From Channallabes apus (taxonomy: Eukaryota > Chordata > Actinopteri > Siluriformes > Clariidae), in NCBI GenBank assembly GCA_030522415.1, contig CM060107.1, positions 6,641,347 through 6,705,346 on the forward strand: a stretch of 64,000 nt of DNA, written 5' to 3'. A program made the position numbers and the translations under genes. Under the pieces are notes generated by a model. The model ran no database searches, was not told the origin of the DNA, and saw only the letters and a list, made by a program, of their open reading frames with translations. Of this stretch, positions 54,515 to 64,000 are shown piece by piece. Every line of letters starts with the position of its first letter. The stretch's first letter is position 1.

Positions 54515-56698
54515 CTCTTTCTTTGAAGTTGTTGAATTTACTCAGGAGTATGGTTGTTTTGCGCTGCAGTGTGGAAGCAGAACTTCCTGCGCATTAAGAA
54601 GCTGGTGCTAATCGGCGGACCGGACGACGGCGTCATCACTCCGTGGCAATCCAGGTGACTCCGCCCCCTTTTGTCCTTGCACCTGAACGATTAAGAGCTG
54701 AACCACTTTCGCACATCAATGCGGTTACTACGGTAACACGATATTGTTATTATTCCTCTCTCGTTACAGCCAGTTTGGTTTCTATGACGACAACGAGACG
54801 GTGGTGGAGATGAAATATCAGGAGGTGGGTGTAGCTCAGTGGTTCTCAAACATCTTCTGTTATTCCCCACTTAAGGGGCTGAGCGAATTTTCAAGCCCCA
54901 CAACAAAATAATAACGAAATCGGCCAAGTTTACTGTTTATTGAAATATCAATTTCTAAACCAATAAGATCAAACACCACCAAGTTAAAAACAGATAAAAT
55001 ACACGTGCAATTGTTATAAAAAGGCTTACGTTGTCACTTATCTTTGCATAATTGACCCCATGTTTATTAGCTGCTCAGCAATTGTTTGTAGTTTTTTTGC
55101 ACTGGCCAATTCTGTATGCAACTTTGAATGAAGCCATTTGTGCTTTGCTGTCCACTGATTCAGATGTTACCATGTGATTCTCCTGCTGTCTGTATTCTGC
55201 CAGCTTTCTTTCAAAGAAGTCGAGTGGCTTATTAACGTGACTGTGAGTGTGTTGTCTCTAAGTGTCTTCCTAATTTGTTGGGTCTCATGCTGTCTGCTGC
55301 CAGCGGTTTAAGACACAAAACACACACGGGTCTCTCTTCTGCCCCCACCATCCGCACCATGAATCCAAGCTCAAGATAGGCTTCATTAGGGGTGGGTGGT
55401 ATAACCAAAATCTTCTATCACGGTAGAAGCGATTTTCTACCTCGATAACGATATATATCACAATATAGCAATTTGTGTCTGAAAATGCATAAATAAAAAT
55501 TCAAACACAAAGAAACTGTTTTACATAATGTAATTTTATATAAACTGTGAATTGCTGAGGTTTGCTGCATTTTTTTTTTTTTTTTTTTACTTTGGCCATA
55601 TTCGTTTGGATGTTTGTATTTCAGATGATAGAAAAGGTCTGAAGTGTTTCCACCACTTGTTAAAACAGTGCACTTGCGTACCTTCCAAATCACGTTCGTC
55701 TCATTCGTATCACTTTTCTTATACTCAAACCAATTCCACACCACAGACGAGGCAGCGTTTTTCTTTACAATCTCCTTGTTGTTGGTTTCATCACATGTAA
55801 GTAAACTCACTGCTGCTGCACTTCTTCCATTGTCGAAGTGTATGTGAAGCCAAACACATCAAAAGTGGGACGAAACCGCGGCACCCGATTGAACCAAATA
55901 TCTGCGCAAATACAGCGCAGCGCGACTGCATGGATAGCGCAGTGATGATCTGGTTTATTTGCGCAGCCCGGTTGATCGCGCAGCGCCGCTCGAATCACAA
56001 ACCTGCGCGACCCCCTGTGTTTTATTTAAAAACAATTTAAAATGTCAGGACTGTTTAATATTGTTTCCGCCTTGCCATGCCTGGTTTGTACGTGCGCATC
56101 CCAGTGGGGTAAAATGTATTTTGATGGTCGGCGCGGTCTATTTCTGTCAGTGTCGCGCAGCGCTGCCCAGTGGGTCGCGCAGGTTTGTGATTCGAGCAGC
56201 GCAGCTCAAGTTTGTCTGACGTTAAACCGTTATTGTTGCACTATGGTTCCACTTTTTCTCTCGGCCCACAACTGATGTTATTTTAAATTTACTTGTATTA
56301 ATGATCCATTTATTTGTGTGTGGTTGTTTAGTTTTGAGCGTACGCTCTTCATTATCAATAAAGAAAAGCATGAATTAGAATAGGTACTTTCCTGTTATTG
56401 TCCACTAATTTCCTCCTGTTCATTGCGCCCCACCTGTCATGTCTGTATTCCCCACTTTGAGAACCACTGGTGTAGCTTAATTATTTATTGTCTGTCACTG
56501 TGGGGCGTTTACGCAGGAGATGATGATGATGGTGTGTGTGTGTGTGTGTTGCAGGTGTTTCTGAGGGACGCGTTCGGGCTGAAGTCTCTGTACGCCAGAG
56601 GAGACCTGGAGCTGTGTTCAGTGGCCGGAGTCGAGCACATCTACTGGCACTCCAACGAGACGGTGTACAAGCGCTGCATCGACCAGTGGCTCACATAA
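48011..56698 (+). CDS. ppt2: palmitoyl-protein thioesterase 2 (eight coding exons)
   Basis: Lysosomal serine hydrolase of the palmitoyl-protein thioesterase family that cleaves S-acyl thioesters. PPT2 prefers palmitoyl-CoA and similar short substrates. Coding exons: 48011-48190, 52081-52234, 53337-53432, 53542-53649, 54354-54437, 54570-54654, 54770-54824, 56555-56698. All junctions are GT...AG with consistent phases. The total is 906 nt, 301 residues, against 302 in human. Signal peptide about 1-34; [12 protein letters not shown] at the start of the alpha/beta fold; nucleophile Ser110 in CYSQGG; Asp227 in [11 protein letters not shown]; His282 in VEHIYWHSN. Possible N-glycosylation sites at N66, N189, N244, N288. 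Start chosen as the first ATG giving a hydrophobic signal; an upstream non-coding exon is possible. Intron 1 is 3.9 kb and holds several transposons. Confidence 0.95.
48535..49029. mobile_element. hAT MITE in PPT2 intron 1
   Basis: Ends TAGGACTGCACAATAT and, inverted, ATATCGTGCAGCCCTA, with a perfect 8-bp duplication ATTAAACC (48527-48534 and 49030-49037). The interior is rich in TATCGCGATA-like palindromes. 495 bp, no coding. Confidence 0.92.
49250..49413. mobile_element. Tigger-like fragment in intron 1
   Basis: Ends in GTTCGTATGCTGAGGTATCACTG followed by TA, the complement of a CAGTG-TACCTC-GCATACGAAC end. The left end is not found. A matching end starts at 50695. Confidence 0.5.
49414..50694. 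other. intron 1 sequence, no feature beyond simple repeats
   Basis: Unique-looking intron sequence with a (TC)nTn run at 50032-50060, a (GT)n at 50327-50343 and CA/GA runs at 50493-50535. The CA- and GT-coded frames are artefacts. Confidence 0.5.
50695..50760. mobile_element. Tigger-like end fragment in intron 1
   Basis: CAGCGGTACCTCGGCATACGAA start of a Tigger-type element. It breaks off before the neighbouring Tc1 derivative. Confidence 0.45.
50804..51630 (+). mobile_element. Tc1-like deletion derivative in intron 1
   Basis: Ends ACTCAGCAAAAAAAGAAACG and its complement with one mismatch (CGTTTCTTGTTTTGCTGAGT), within TA flanks. At 827 bp it is about half a full Tc1. It keeps the helix-turn-helix part of the transposase and lacks the catalytic domain. 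Confidence 0.9.
51079..51474 (+). pseudogene. Tc1 transposase N-terminal fragment
   Basis: Begins [20 protein letters not shown], stops after a shift near 51163, then resumes as [20 protein letters not shown] and [18 protein letters not shown], the paired DNA-binding helices. It ends soon after; no DDE motif is present. Confidence 0.85.
51790..52080. repeat. GT/CT-rich end of intron 1
   Basis: TCTCTGTGTGTGTCTCTG-type repeats from 52031 form the polypyrimidine/GT tract that leads into the CCCTCAG acceptor of exon 2. Confidence 0.6.
53690..54215. repeat. minisatellite in PPT2 intron 4
   Basis: Irregular array built on ACGGATGGACAGATGG and GGTAGGGAGA units, with GATAGAATAATGGGTAGGTA-like links. 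Frames on both strands (Pro-Ser-Val-His repeats on the minus strand) stay open because the unit lacks stops. They are not genes. Confidence 0.88.
54443..54512. repeat. (CA)n microsatellite in PPT2 intron 5
   Basis: About 70 bp of pure CA beginning four bases after the exon 5 donor GTAAAC. It fills half of the 132-bp intron. Confidence 0.95.
55418..55810 (-). pseudogene. BED zinc-finger fragment of a hAT transposase
   Basis: Minus-strand frame with [18 protein letters not shown], then [20 protein letters not shown] and [10 protein letters not shown]. This is the BED finger pattern with its trailing His pair (HLKYKH). The first Cys pair is reduced to one Cys (WKVRKC instead of C-x2-C). After the finger it runs into a Lys run and unrelated sequence. 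No catalytic domain. Confidence 0.8.
55978..56206. repeat. GC-rich inverted repeat in the intron 7 element
   Basis: A 25-bp arm at 55989-56013 (CTCGAATCACAAACCTGCGC and five more bases) is perfectly complementary to 56172-56196, with 158 bp between. GCGCAG and CGCAGC words extend both arms. Probably the ends of a small insertion or a fold-back structure. Confidence 0.75.
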
Positions 56699-56843
56699 AC
56701 ACACACACACACACACACACACACTCCGATAGGGACTGTTTTTACACACACTCTTTTTATCAGCTCCTACAAACATCATCAGCTGCGTTTGTTCCAGTTC
56801 AGTGTTGCTCCGAGTCACTGCAGCACTTTCTCTCTTTTACCTG

Positions 56844-56879
<36 letters not shown>

Positions 56880-57324
56880 TGTGTCTGCTTTTCATGACGC
56901 ACACGGTTCATCGCTCAGGCCCTCTCAGCTTATATAAATACACACACACACGTAAATTTGTTTTATTCGTCATTTGTATACTCACAAAAAGCACAACTCA
57001 ATGCAAATCAGTGCCTCGATGACTTTTCTGATCCTTTACAAAAGAAAAAAAAAAAGTGGGTGGGGATTTAACTTCTACATCCTGTTTTCTGATTAATAGG
57101 GGCGGGGCTTAAGATACACCATAATCATGCGCTTGATTGATGATGATGATAATGACTTTATTGCTCATTATACCGCTAAGCTATCCGAACGCGGTCGAGT
57201 TAAGCATGAGCCCCGCCCCCCAGTTTGACCTTCCTGTCCGTCACGTGAGTTAAACTTTTTTATTTATTTATTTTTAAGCCTTGATTTTAAACCCTATACA
57301 CGTCCGTTTTCATTTTATTTATCG
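56699..57324 (+). other. PPT2 3' flank / probable 3' UTR
   Basis: Begins with CA repeats at 56699-56722 directly after the stop, a GT tract at 56848-56882 and another CA run at 56940. I see no clear AATAAA within 400 bp, so the polyA site is unassigned. Confidence 0.4.
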
Positions 57325-57372
57325 TTAAAGAAGCAAAATGCAAATCTCAAATGTTGCATATTGCTTCTTTAA
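57325..57372. repeat. short hairpin
   Basis: TTAAAGAAGCAAAATGCAA pairs with TTGCATATTGCTTCTTTAA (one mismatch in 19, loop 10 nt). Confidence 0.7.
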
Positions 57373-57526
57373 TCTCCTGCACCATACTGTTGTTATGCAT
57401 ATCGTAATCCGGGTGAGATAAGAGTCTCGTATTTGTTACTATGTAGCAGGTTTATTCTTTAACTGTGGGTATTGGACTGACATTGTGTAAAACCCAGTGT
57501 GTTTAAATCTGTCGCTATCTGTTTTT

Positions 57527-58032
57527 AAAGCAGCAATAAGTAAAATTGTGCCACGATGAGAGAAACATTTGGATCCAGAAAATCTTGCATAGAATTAGTG
57601 CAGGTCCGTATAAATCCTAATGTTTTACAAAACATCATACTAGAGTGTTGCATATTTCTTCCTTTACTCCACGGAAACAAAGAGGAATTATTGGAAATGT
57701 AGTCCGATTACAGTATGATAGGTTGCCTTACATTTGTACATATTTTATCCTTTAACTGTGTTTTATTAGACTTCCTGTAGCTTTATGATGATGACTGAGT
57801 GAGAAAAATAAGACTGAATATACTCATAGATTCTCAGGTTTGCCTACCAGTTTTAAATCTTTGTCTATTTGTTTTAGAATTAAAGCGGCGGTTAGTAAAA
57901 TCGACAACTATTTATAGAACCTAGCAGTTGTAAATGTAGTTTGTTAGATGATAATAGGTTGATTCCTTCATTATTACTGTGCTCTAAAAAGCCATGTAGC
58001 GCTACTAAATTTCGCTTATTGCTCCTTTAACA
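57527..58032. repeat. possible MITE with TTAAAG-AGCAATA ends
   Basis: The left end TTTAAAGCAGCAATAAGTAA and the complement of the right end (TTAAAGGAGCAATAAGCGAA) agree well. The same word appears in the hairpin at 57325 and near 57883. No coding. Confidence 0.45.
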
Positions 58033-59588
58033 GCACGCAAAAGGGAATGCGTCGGTAATATTTTAGCAAGTTTCATGTAGTGGATCGATGTGTGATTACA
58101 ATTTAGCAGACAGTGATTTTATCTTTTCTAACCAAAAAGTAATTTAAATCGTTGGATTGTTTTCTTTAAGAAAGATTCATCCTTTTTAAATTTGTCCAAA
58201 ATATAAGCAGCTCACAGTGAAGCACTACCGATAGCTAGCCGAGCATCAGTTGGTGATGCAAAGTGGGTGGGGCCACTGAAGCAAAAAAATAAATCAATCA
58301 AGTCGAATTAAGTGTTATTTTTTGATGGAAAGGCACTTGAGGTTTTTTGCTTTTACTCCTCTCAAATGTACAGCAGCACATATCTGTACTTTTCCTTCAC
58401 TACATTTCTGTTTGGCGTCGTGTCACATAACAGCGGTGGCCTAGTGACTGTTGAATGCGGAATTATGTGAATCGCCTTTTCTGTAAGATGCGTCTGATAA
58501 CGTAACAGCTGAAGAAGCGGAGCTGGTTGCAGACAGTGGGGAAAAAAAAAACGAGAGAGAGAGAGAGAGAGAGAGGTTTACCGAGATACTTTTGGTACTT
58601 GAGTAAATTTAAAAACGAATGCTTCTGTACTTTTACTCAAGTACACAAGTAAATGAAGGACTTCTACTTTTACTTAAGTCGTTTTTCCCCCCTAGGGAAT
58701 TCCTACTTTTACTTTGTATACTTTACCCAGCTTTAAGGATTTGTAGCTAGCTGTGCAATTAGGACCATATTCTCACATTGATAGTGTTACCATAGCAACT
58801 GAAAATGAAAGATGGCAAAAATGGCTGCTGATTTGAAGGCAGGGTCTCAGGAATATGAACGCTGGCTCACGCCTCTTTCTAAATTGAACAATTTCATCAT
58901 GCATAACAATATTGTTTGCAGTATCACAGTATATCGTACATCAGGTTTCTCAGCACATCAGTCAGTATTTTGTACGTTTACTCTTTAGACTGCATGATGG
59001 AAATAAAGGGAAGGTTAGATGGATGGATGGATGGATGGATGGATGGATGGATGGATGGATAGATACTCTGTTGCAGACAGCATAGGGGGACAAAGGTCAT
59101 ATTTCATGTCAGGCATTTCAGATCATAATAATGTAATCACAACTGATTAATATTTTATCATGGTTTACAATACTGTCATTGTTATTTAGGATGTAATACA
59201 AAACAACAAAGTGCTAAGTAAGGACCCTAGGACAGCTCCTCGCAAACTCATCAAGGCCGTGAGCCAAGTTTAAATGTGAAAATCTTCACCCATCTCAACT
59301 TTTAATCACAAGACTAAGATATGTGGAGAGTATTATTTTAAATCCCGTTGTTTTATTAGTTCTCATTACTTTTTTTATGTAAATACTTAATTTAAAATGT
59401 TTTATGAACATTTTACACATAGTTTCAATAGTGAAAATTAAGAACAAAAACAATTCTTTTTAATTTGTTTGTTATAAATTATGTCTCGTTGCCCACCTGC
59501 AGTACCCTTAAGGCCCAATAGAGGGCCCACACTTTGGGGAAACGCTGTCCTAGGAAGACTGGATTTAATCAGCCTCAAATTTGACCTA
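58033..59588. other. no gene; repeat patches
   Basis: Holds a GA run at 58553-58574, a patch with ACTTTTACTCAAGTA words at 58575-58735 resembling the hAT-like MITE at 2397, and a (GGAT)n tract at 59023-59060. No protein-like frame. Confidence 0.5.
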
Positions 59589-60251
59589 TGGTGCCTTGCA
59601 TATGTATTTGCCCTTGAACTTTTTTCCCCAAAAGCTGGAACCTAACCAGACGTAATTGGGAATGTAATGTCATGAAGCTGCATAAAGTTGCTCACTCTAA
59701 GGCCCCGTTTTCAAGATTTAAGATGGGTGTCACAAACTGTCAGTTGCTCGTGATAATCCCGCCCAAAGCCCATAAAATAAGCAGTTCTTTGTTCTGCCCA
59801 GCAAAGTATTGGTGCTGCCATGGAACTGGTTTTCCTGTCTGAGTGCCGGTGCTTTGGCTGTCTGAAAACAAAGGGCTGGGTCAAAATTGGGCAGCGTGTC
59901 CGGAATAGCTTCGAAAAACTCAAAGATTTGTCATAAAGGGCTACATATCATAGAAACTCAACAGTGTTTATTATCCCGAGAGCATCATCACCGTAGTGAA
60001 GCATCATGGTGTTAGCATTATGTTCCTTCAATGCTGTGCATCAGCAGGGACTGAGGAAGTGTTCAAGGACAGTTGATGACAATCCCAGAATCTTCCTTTA
60101 GGACAAAGCCCTGACACCTTTGGTCTGGTTCAGAATCTGTTCTAAAAGTTAGAAAATTGCTGAGAATGTGCAAAAACATCAGGATCTAGAGGTTCAATGC
60201 TGATGGATACCTAGAACCAGGTGTAATTGCAGTGAAATATGCAAGGCACCG
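59589..60251 (+). mobile_element. Tc1-like deletion derivative
   Basis: Ends GGTGCCTTGCATATG and, inverted, ATATGCAAGGCACC, with TA on both sides. It is 663 bp. A stretch at 59980-60060 reads like IITVVKHHGVSIMF on the plus strand, the Tc1 motif [12 protein letters not shown] in decayed form. No usable transposase. Confidence 0.82.
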
Positions 60252-61405
60252 TATTAACAATAAGGGCTGATGATATTCTGACATTTTATCACAATCTAAT
60301 CATTAGTTGACACATACCTCACTCATCACAACGTGTCAAAGCCTCGAGAGGAGAACGATCTGAAAAACTGCAGCCAAACTCGACATAGGTTAGCTCACCT
60401 GATACTAGCATCTCTTCTTAACATGTTGGCTACTACATTAGCCTTGAACCCTCTTCACACACCAAGTGTTCCCAGTTCTAGTGATGTTTCATCAGTTTCT
60501 GGGGTGCGTCAGGTTTTTAACAGCACAGTCACGTTAGGGGGGTTTAACATTGTTTAGAGAATGAGTGCCAACATGGCAGAATTGGATGTCTGGTTTGTTG
60601 CTTTGACCTGTTTGTCTCCAACGAACTCCTGTGGAACTCATATATTTAGATTTTATTAAGGAGTAAGTGAAAAGAGGGGGAAAGGAATTTATTTATTTTT
60701 TTCTGTCTGATCTTATTGCTAAATGCACTAAACTGTAATGTTTCGTTTTTAAATCCTTAAATTTATTTAACAGTTGTCTGAAGATAATTAACCAGTCAAT
60801 AACAGTTTTTATAAGAAAGTGTGGAGTTTTGGGTACGGAGACATTTTAATGTAGCAAATTTAACATGTGCCCTGAATATTGTTATTGCAAATTTATTCTA
60901 ATAAAGTTTCAGATTAATTGGTCTCGTGTCCGTTATTGGAAACTTTTATTTGCAGTTTTATTTACAGAGTGACTTTACAGACATCAGTGGCAATCTTGAT
61001 CAACTTCTCTGTGCTCTGCCAAGGACTGCGAGGAGCCCTGGCGGGATCGATCTGAGGGCCTCATAAAAACAGTAGCGACAGGCTAGTGAACATCACCTCG
61101 GGTCACCTGAGGGCAGAAGGAAAAAGCATGCATCTAACTTTATTCAACTAGTAAAATCACTTGCGCTACAAAATGCCATAGAATAAACCATAGATCATTT
61201 ATAACACTGTGAATATATACAGTTCTACAGGTATATGTTAATCTTCTGTTCTATGTGAAATCTTTAAAAACAACATAAAACTAGTCTACACTGGTCGTAA
61301 GGTAAGGTGAGATGGGGCAGGACCAGAGCAACAATCACAGCAAAAGTCAAAACACAGAAGAGAACTGAACACTGTGTAGTCGGGCACATCAGTCTACAGC
61401 ACCTG
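60252..61405. other. no gene seen
   Basis: About 1.15 kb with no supported gene or element. The 74-codon frame at 60333-60557 resembles nothing I know. Confidence 0.45.
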
Positions 61406-64000
61406 TGGGGTGTTCCAGGAAGCAGGTTATGTGACATACCCGGATAAGTTTGAGGGTAAGTTAGTGGATAACCTCAACTTCCGGTTCCAAAAACGGAGGT
61501 AACTTTCTGGGTATGTATGTAACCATAGCAACTTACTCTCTGAAGATAACCTGCTCGGTAGCAGGTTATGTTCCAGGGTAAGTTTGTTCCAGAAGGTTAT
61601 TCAGCAGGCCACGCCCCTTTGATGAGGATCCTGTGGACGCGGAGGCACAAATTATACAAGGTTTTTTTTCGCCGGGAGAGAATTATAAGACCTCGTATTG
61701 ATGTTTTTTTTTTTTTTTTCCTAATGATTATTTGAAAGAGCGTTATTGGTTTTCAATGGAATTAATTTACTTAACACATCTTTTGAAACCGCATATTGCA
61801 AATGTCACACACGGCGGGTCTGCGCTTAGTAAACATTCCGTGTATATCACTTCGGTTTTTTCCAGGGCATTTTTTTTGCAACGTGGGTGATGCAGAGCAT
61901 GTGGGAAAGGCAACTGTATGTCTGGCACTTAAACACTTCTTACACACATGTGTACAGCAGGTCCCTGGACATAAACCTCTGTGTGGTATTAAAGAGGAAT
62001 TCCACAGAGTGGCAGGTTTTGTCCTTTGTAGTAAAATTGATGACACGTATATAAATAGTATGACTACATATTAAATATATGTATTCATCCTGCACACACA
62101 CACACACACACACTTGATCCTCCCATATATGACTTTCTATTTCAAGGTTTTCAGATGTAATTGGGTGCATTGATGGCACCTACATTCCTATTAAAGCTAA
62201 AGCTATAGCTTCAATAAATGAGGGAGACGATGTTAATAGGAAATCTATTCATAGCATCAGTGTACAGGTAACAACTTAATTTTGCGTCCTTAATTTTTTG
62301 CCTTGTTAAAATCATTAAACTCATTACTTTTTTCCACATATGTGAGGCAACTCATATCATTACTAATGATAAGACAAAATGGCCAGGATCTGTGTCATCA
62401 TTATGCCAGACATTTCAGCAGGGTATGTTTTTCTTCAAACAATTTGTTTTTTCTTTTTACTATGTTTGTATTGTACACTTGAATCATTACAGGACAGTAC
62501 AGTAGTTACTTGCTGGGGGACAGGGGATACCCTTGTCTGCCCTATTTAATGCCACCCTACCCTGAACCTGATCCTGGACCATAGACACACTATAACCTGA
62601 CTCACAGTCGAACACGGGCCAAGGTGGAGATGACCATAGGGATCCTCAAGTCTAGGTTTCAGTGTAGCTCAGTGTGGGCTCCGGGTCAGTCCAGAGAGGG
62701 CATGTGACATCATAATGGCTTGTGTTGTGCTTCACAACATTGCCACTATAAGAGGAGAGAGCCACCCTCCTTATATTGAAGAAGATGGCCCAGAGGAACC
62801 TCTACAGATTTTTGCACACAACAGAGATGGAAGACTTTTGGGAGACAGGATTTGTCAAAATTACTTTTATTAAATAGTTTGCACTGGTCTGCTGTACAGT
62901 TCATGTCTTTTTTCCTGAAAAACAATGAAAGTAAAATGAAATAAATGTGTCTTTTTTTTATGACATTGCTTTATATACACAACACTTTTAACACGCAACA
63001 GATTAATATACGCACAAGTTCTCACCTTAAGGCGATGCTCATGTAATTAAATTTCTAGTGTTGCTTTTTTAATGGATAGCCTTTTCTCTTCCATTTGAAG
63101 CTGTATAAGGTCCATCTCCATGTCACTTTTTCTTATTTGTTTTTGAAGATGGACCTTATACAGCTCCTGGCAACTACAGTAGGAAGGAAACTAGGAATTA
63201 TTATTCAAAAATAATTAAATAAATTCTGAGATTCTGTCAGAAAATAAAATGTAAATATGGACAACTGCACACAAATTCTTACACCGCTTAGATCGTGCAT
63301 TGAGGTTGAAGGACCTTCATCTGTGAAGAAATCCCCAGGTATGTACTGTGAAAGAACAATGACAGTTTGTTACTCTAATGTAAAAAGGGGCGCTGCATTA
63401 TAATGGTATGCATCCCACCTCGGTGGATCTACCAGCATTGTCCACTTCTGTCACAGCAGATGTGTCTCTTCATCTTCATCCTTCAGTGAAAATATGCAAG
63501 TATATGTTATCTGGCAAAAAAGAAAAAAAAAAAAACCTAAAAGCAACTAAAGGTACACAAAACACTTGCAACTGTGACAGACTGTGTTCTTTCTGTAGCG
63601 TCCAATAATATAATCCCTTTATCTAATCAACCCAGTATCTATAAGAAAATACAACCCAGCATAACATTCTCAATATTATCAAAGAAAAAACCACTAATGC
63701 AAGAAAAAACATGTCAAAGTAATACAGCTAAGATCACAATAGCCTACTGTATACATCATGGGCAGTTAAATACAGTAAGCATGCATAAAAATGTTAAGCA
63801 TGTTCAAAAGCCTTTAAGTGATAGAGATAGTAATTTATTAATTCATATAATGAAAACAAACCATAGTGGTAAACTTACATTTCACCAAGTTAGTGTCACT
63901 GGTGGCCCTTTATTAAGGGACAGAGCCAGAGCTCCTCAGATTGGGGGGGGGGGGGGGGGGTCTCCGCCAGTTACACGGGCTTCAGCCTTCTTTCTATTAG
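61406..64000 (+). mobile_element. PIF/Harbinger element, copy 2, cut by window end
   Basis: The left end TGGGGTGTTCCAGGAAGCAG and the next 190 bp are nearly identical to copy 1. The flank is CACCTG, again CTG next to the element. Both gene regions follow in the same order. The right end lies outside the window. A run of 19 G sits at 63942-63960. Confidence 0.9.
61612..62873 (+). pseudogene. Harbinger transposase, copy 2, decayed
   Basis: Same coding blocks as copy 1: the N-terminal block at 61612, the helix-turn-helix block with DAEHVGKATVCLALKHF near 61890, GCIDGTYIPIKA at 62164, LLGDRGYPCLPYLM near 62511, KVEMTIGILKSRF near 62620 and the C-terminal SHPPYIEEDGPEEPLQI region to 62873. It is more damaged than copy 1: the start codon is changed, the CRAVRTV segment is deleted, the VHDARIFRE block is missing and a TAG follows the proline-rich turn at 62583. 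It retains bases lost in copy 1, for example near 61795 and 62230. Confidence 0.85.

Larger units (their letters stand above)
54837..56469 (-). mobile_element. hAT element in PPT2 intron 7
   Basis: Ends CAGTGGTTCTCAAAC and, inverted, TTTGAGAACCACTG, with a perfect 8-bp duplication GTGTAGCT (54829-54836 and 56470-56477). It begins 12 bp after the exon 7 end and makes up nearly all of the 1.73-kb intron. It contains a BED-finger fragment on the minus strand and a GC-rich inverted repeat. A TAGGGGTGGGTGGTATAACC stretch at 55387 may be the end of a second nested hAT. Confidence 0.93.

Overview
The window is nuclear DNA of a bony fish. It holds one host gene with vertebrate intron structure and is otherwise packed with fish-type transposable elements: Tc1/mariner, hAT, PIF/Harbinger, piggyBac, an RTE LINE, tRNA-derived SINEs, retrovirus-like LTRs and a chromodomain Ty3/Gypsy element. 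The SINE types suggest an otophysan such as a catfish, but that is only an impression.

Layout. 1-9.5 kb: an LTR fragment, a Tigger-like MITE, a Tc1 relic with a hAT-like MITE nested in it, an RTE LINE 3' end, a truncated LTR, a piggyBac fragment and a 151-bp tandem array. 9.5-14 kb: a decayed retroviral pol region and its 3' LTR. 14-19.5 kb: SINE pieces, X-box-like repeats, a fold-back repeat, a promoter-like patch and a 347-codon proline-rich ORF built from a minisatellite. 19.8-25.4 kb: two long solo LTRs of one family around a hAT element. 25.8-31 kb: a complete, apparently young Gypsy element with intact gag and pol. 34-37.4 kb: a two-gene Harbinger element. 38-44 kb: two more solo LTRs of the same family. 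45-47 kb: a Tc1 element inside (TA)n. 47.7-56.7 kb: the host gene. 59-64 kb: a Tc1 remnant and a second Harbinger copy cut by the window end.

The host gene is PPT2, a lysosomal palmitoyl-protein thioesterase-like hydrolase. Eight exons can be joined with consistent phases into 301 codons, with the catalytic Ser, Asp and His all present. Its introns hold several mobile elements and microsatellites.

The Gypsy element shows its expression signals directly: a TATA box, an 11-nt 5' mRNA segment complementary to the primer site (self-priming as in Tf1/sushi elements), and a GGGAAAC slippery site plus a 9-bp stem at the gag/pol overlap. The most novel item is the solo-LTR family. Its U3 region carries, on the opposite strand, a TATA-like box, a start codon interrupted by an intron donor, and a conserved but now broken acidic reading frame. 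This suggests an antisense accessory gene in the ancestral element.
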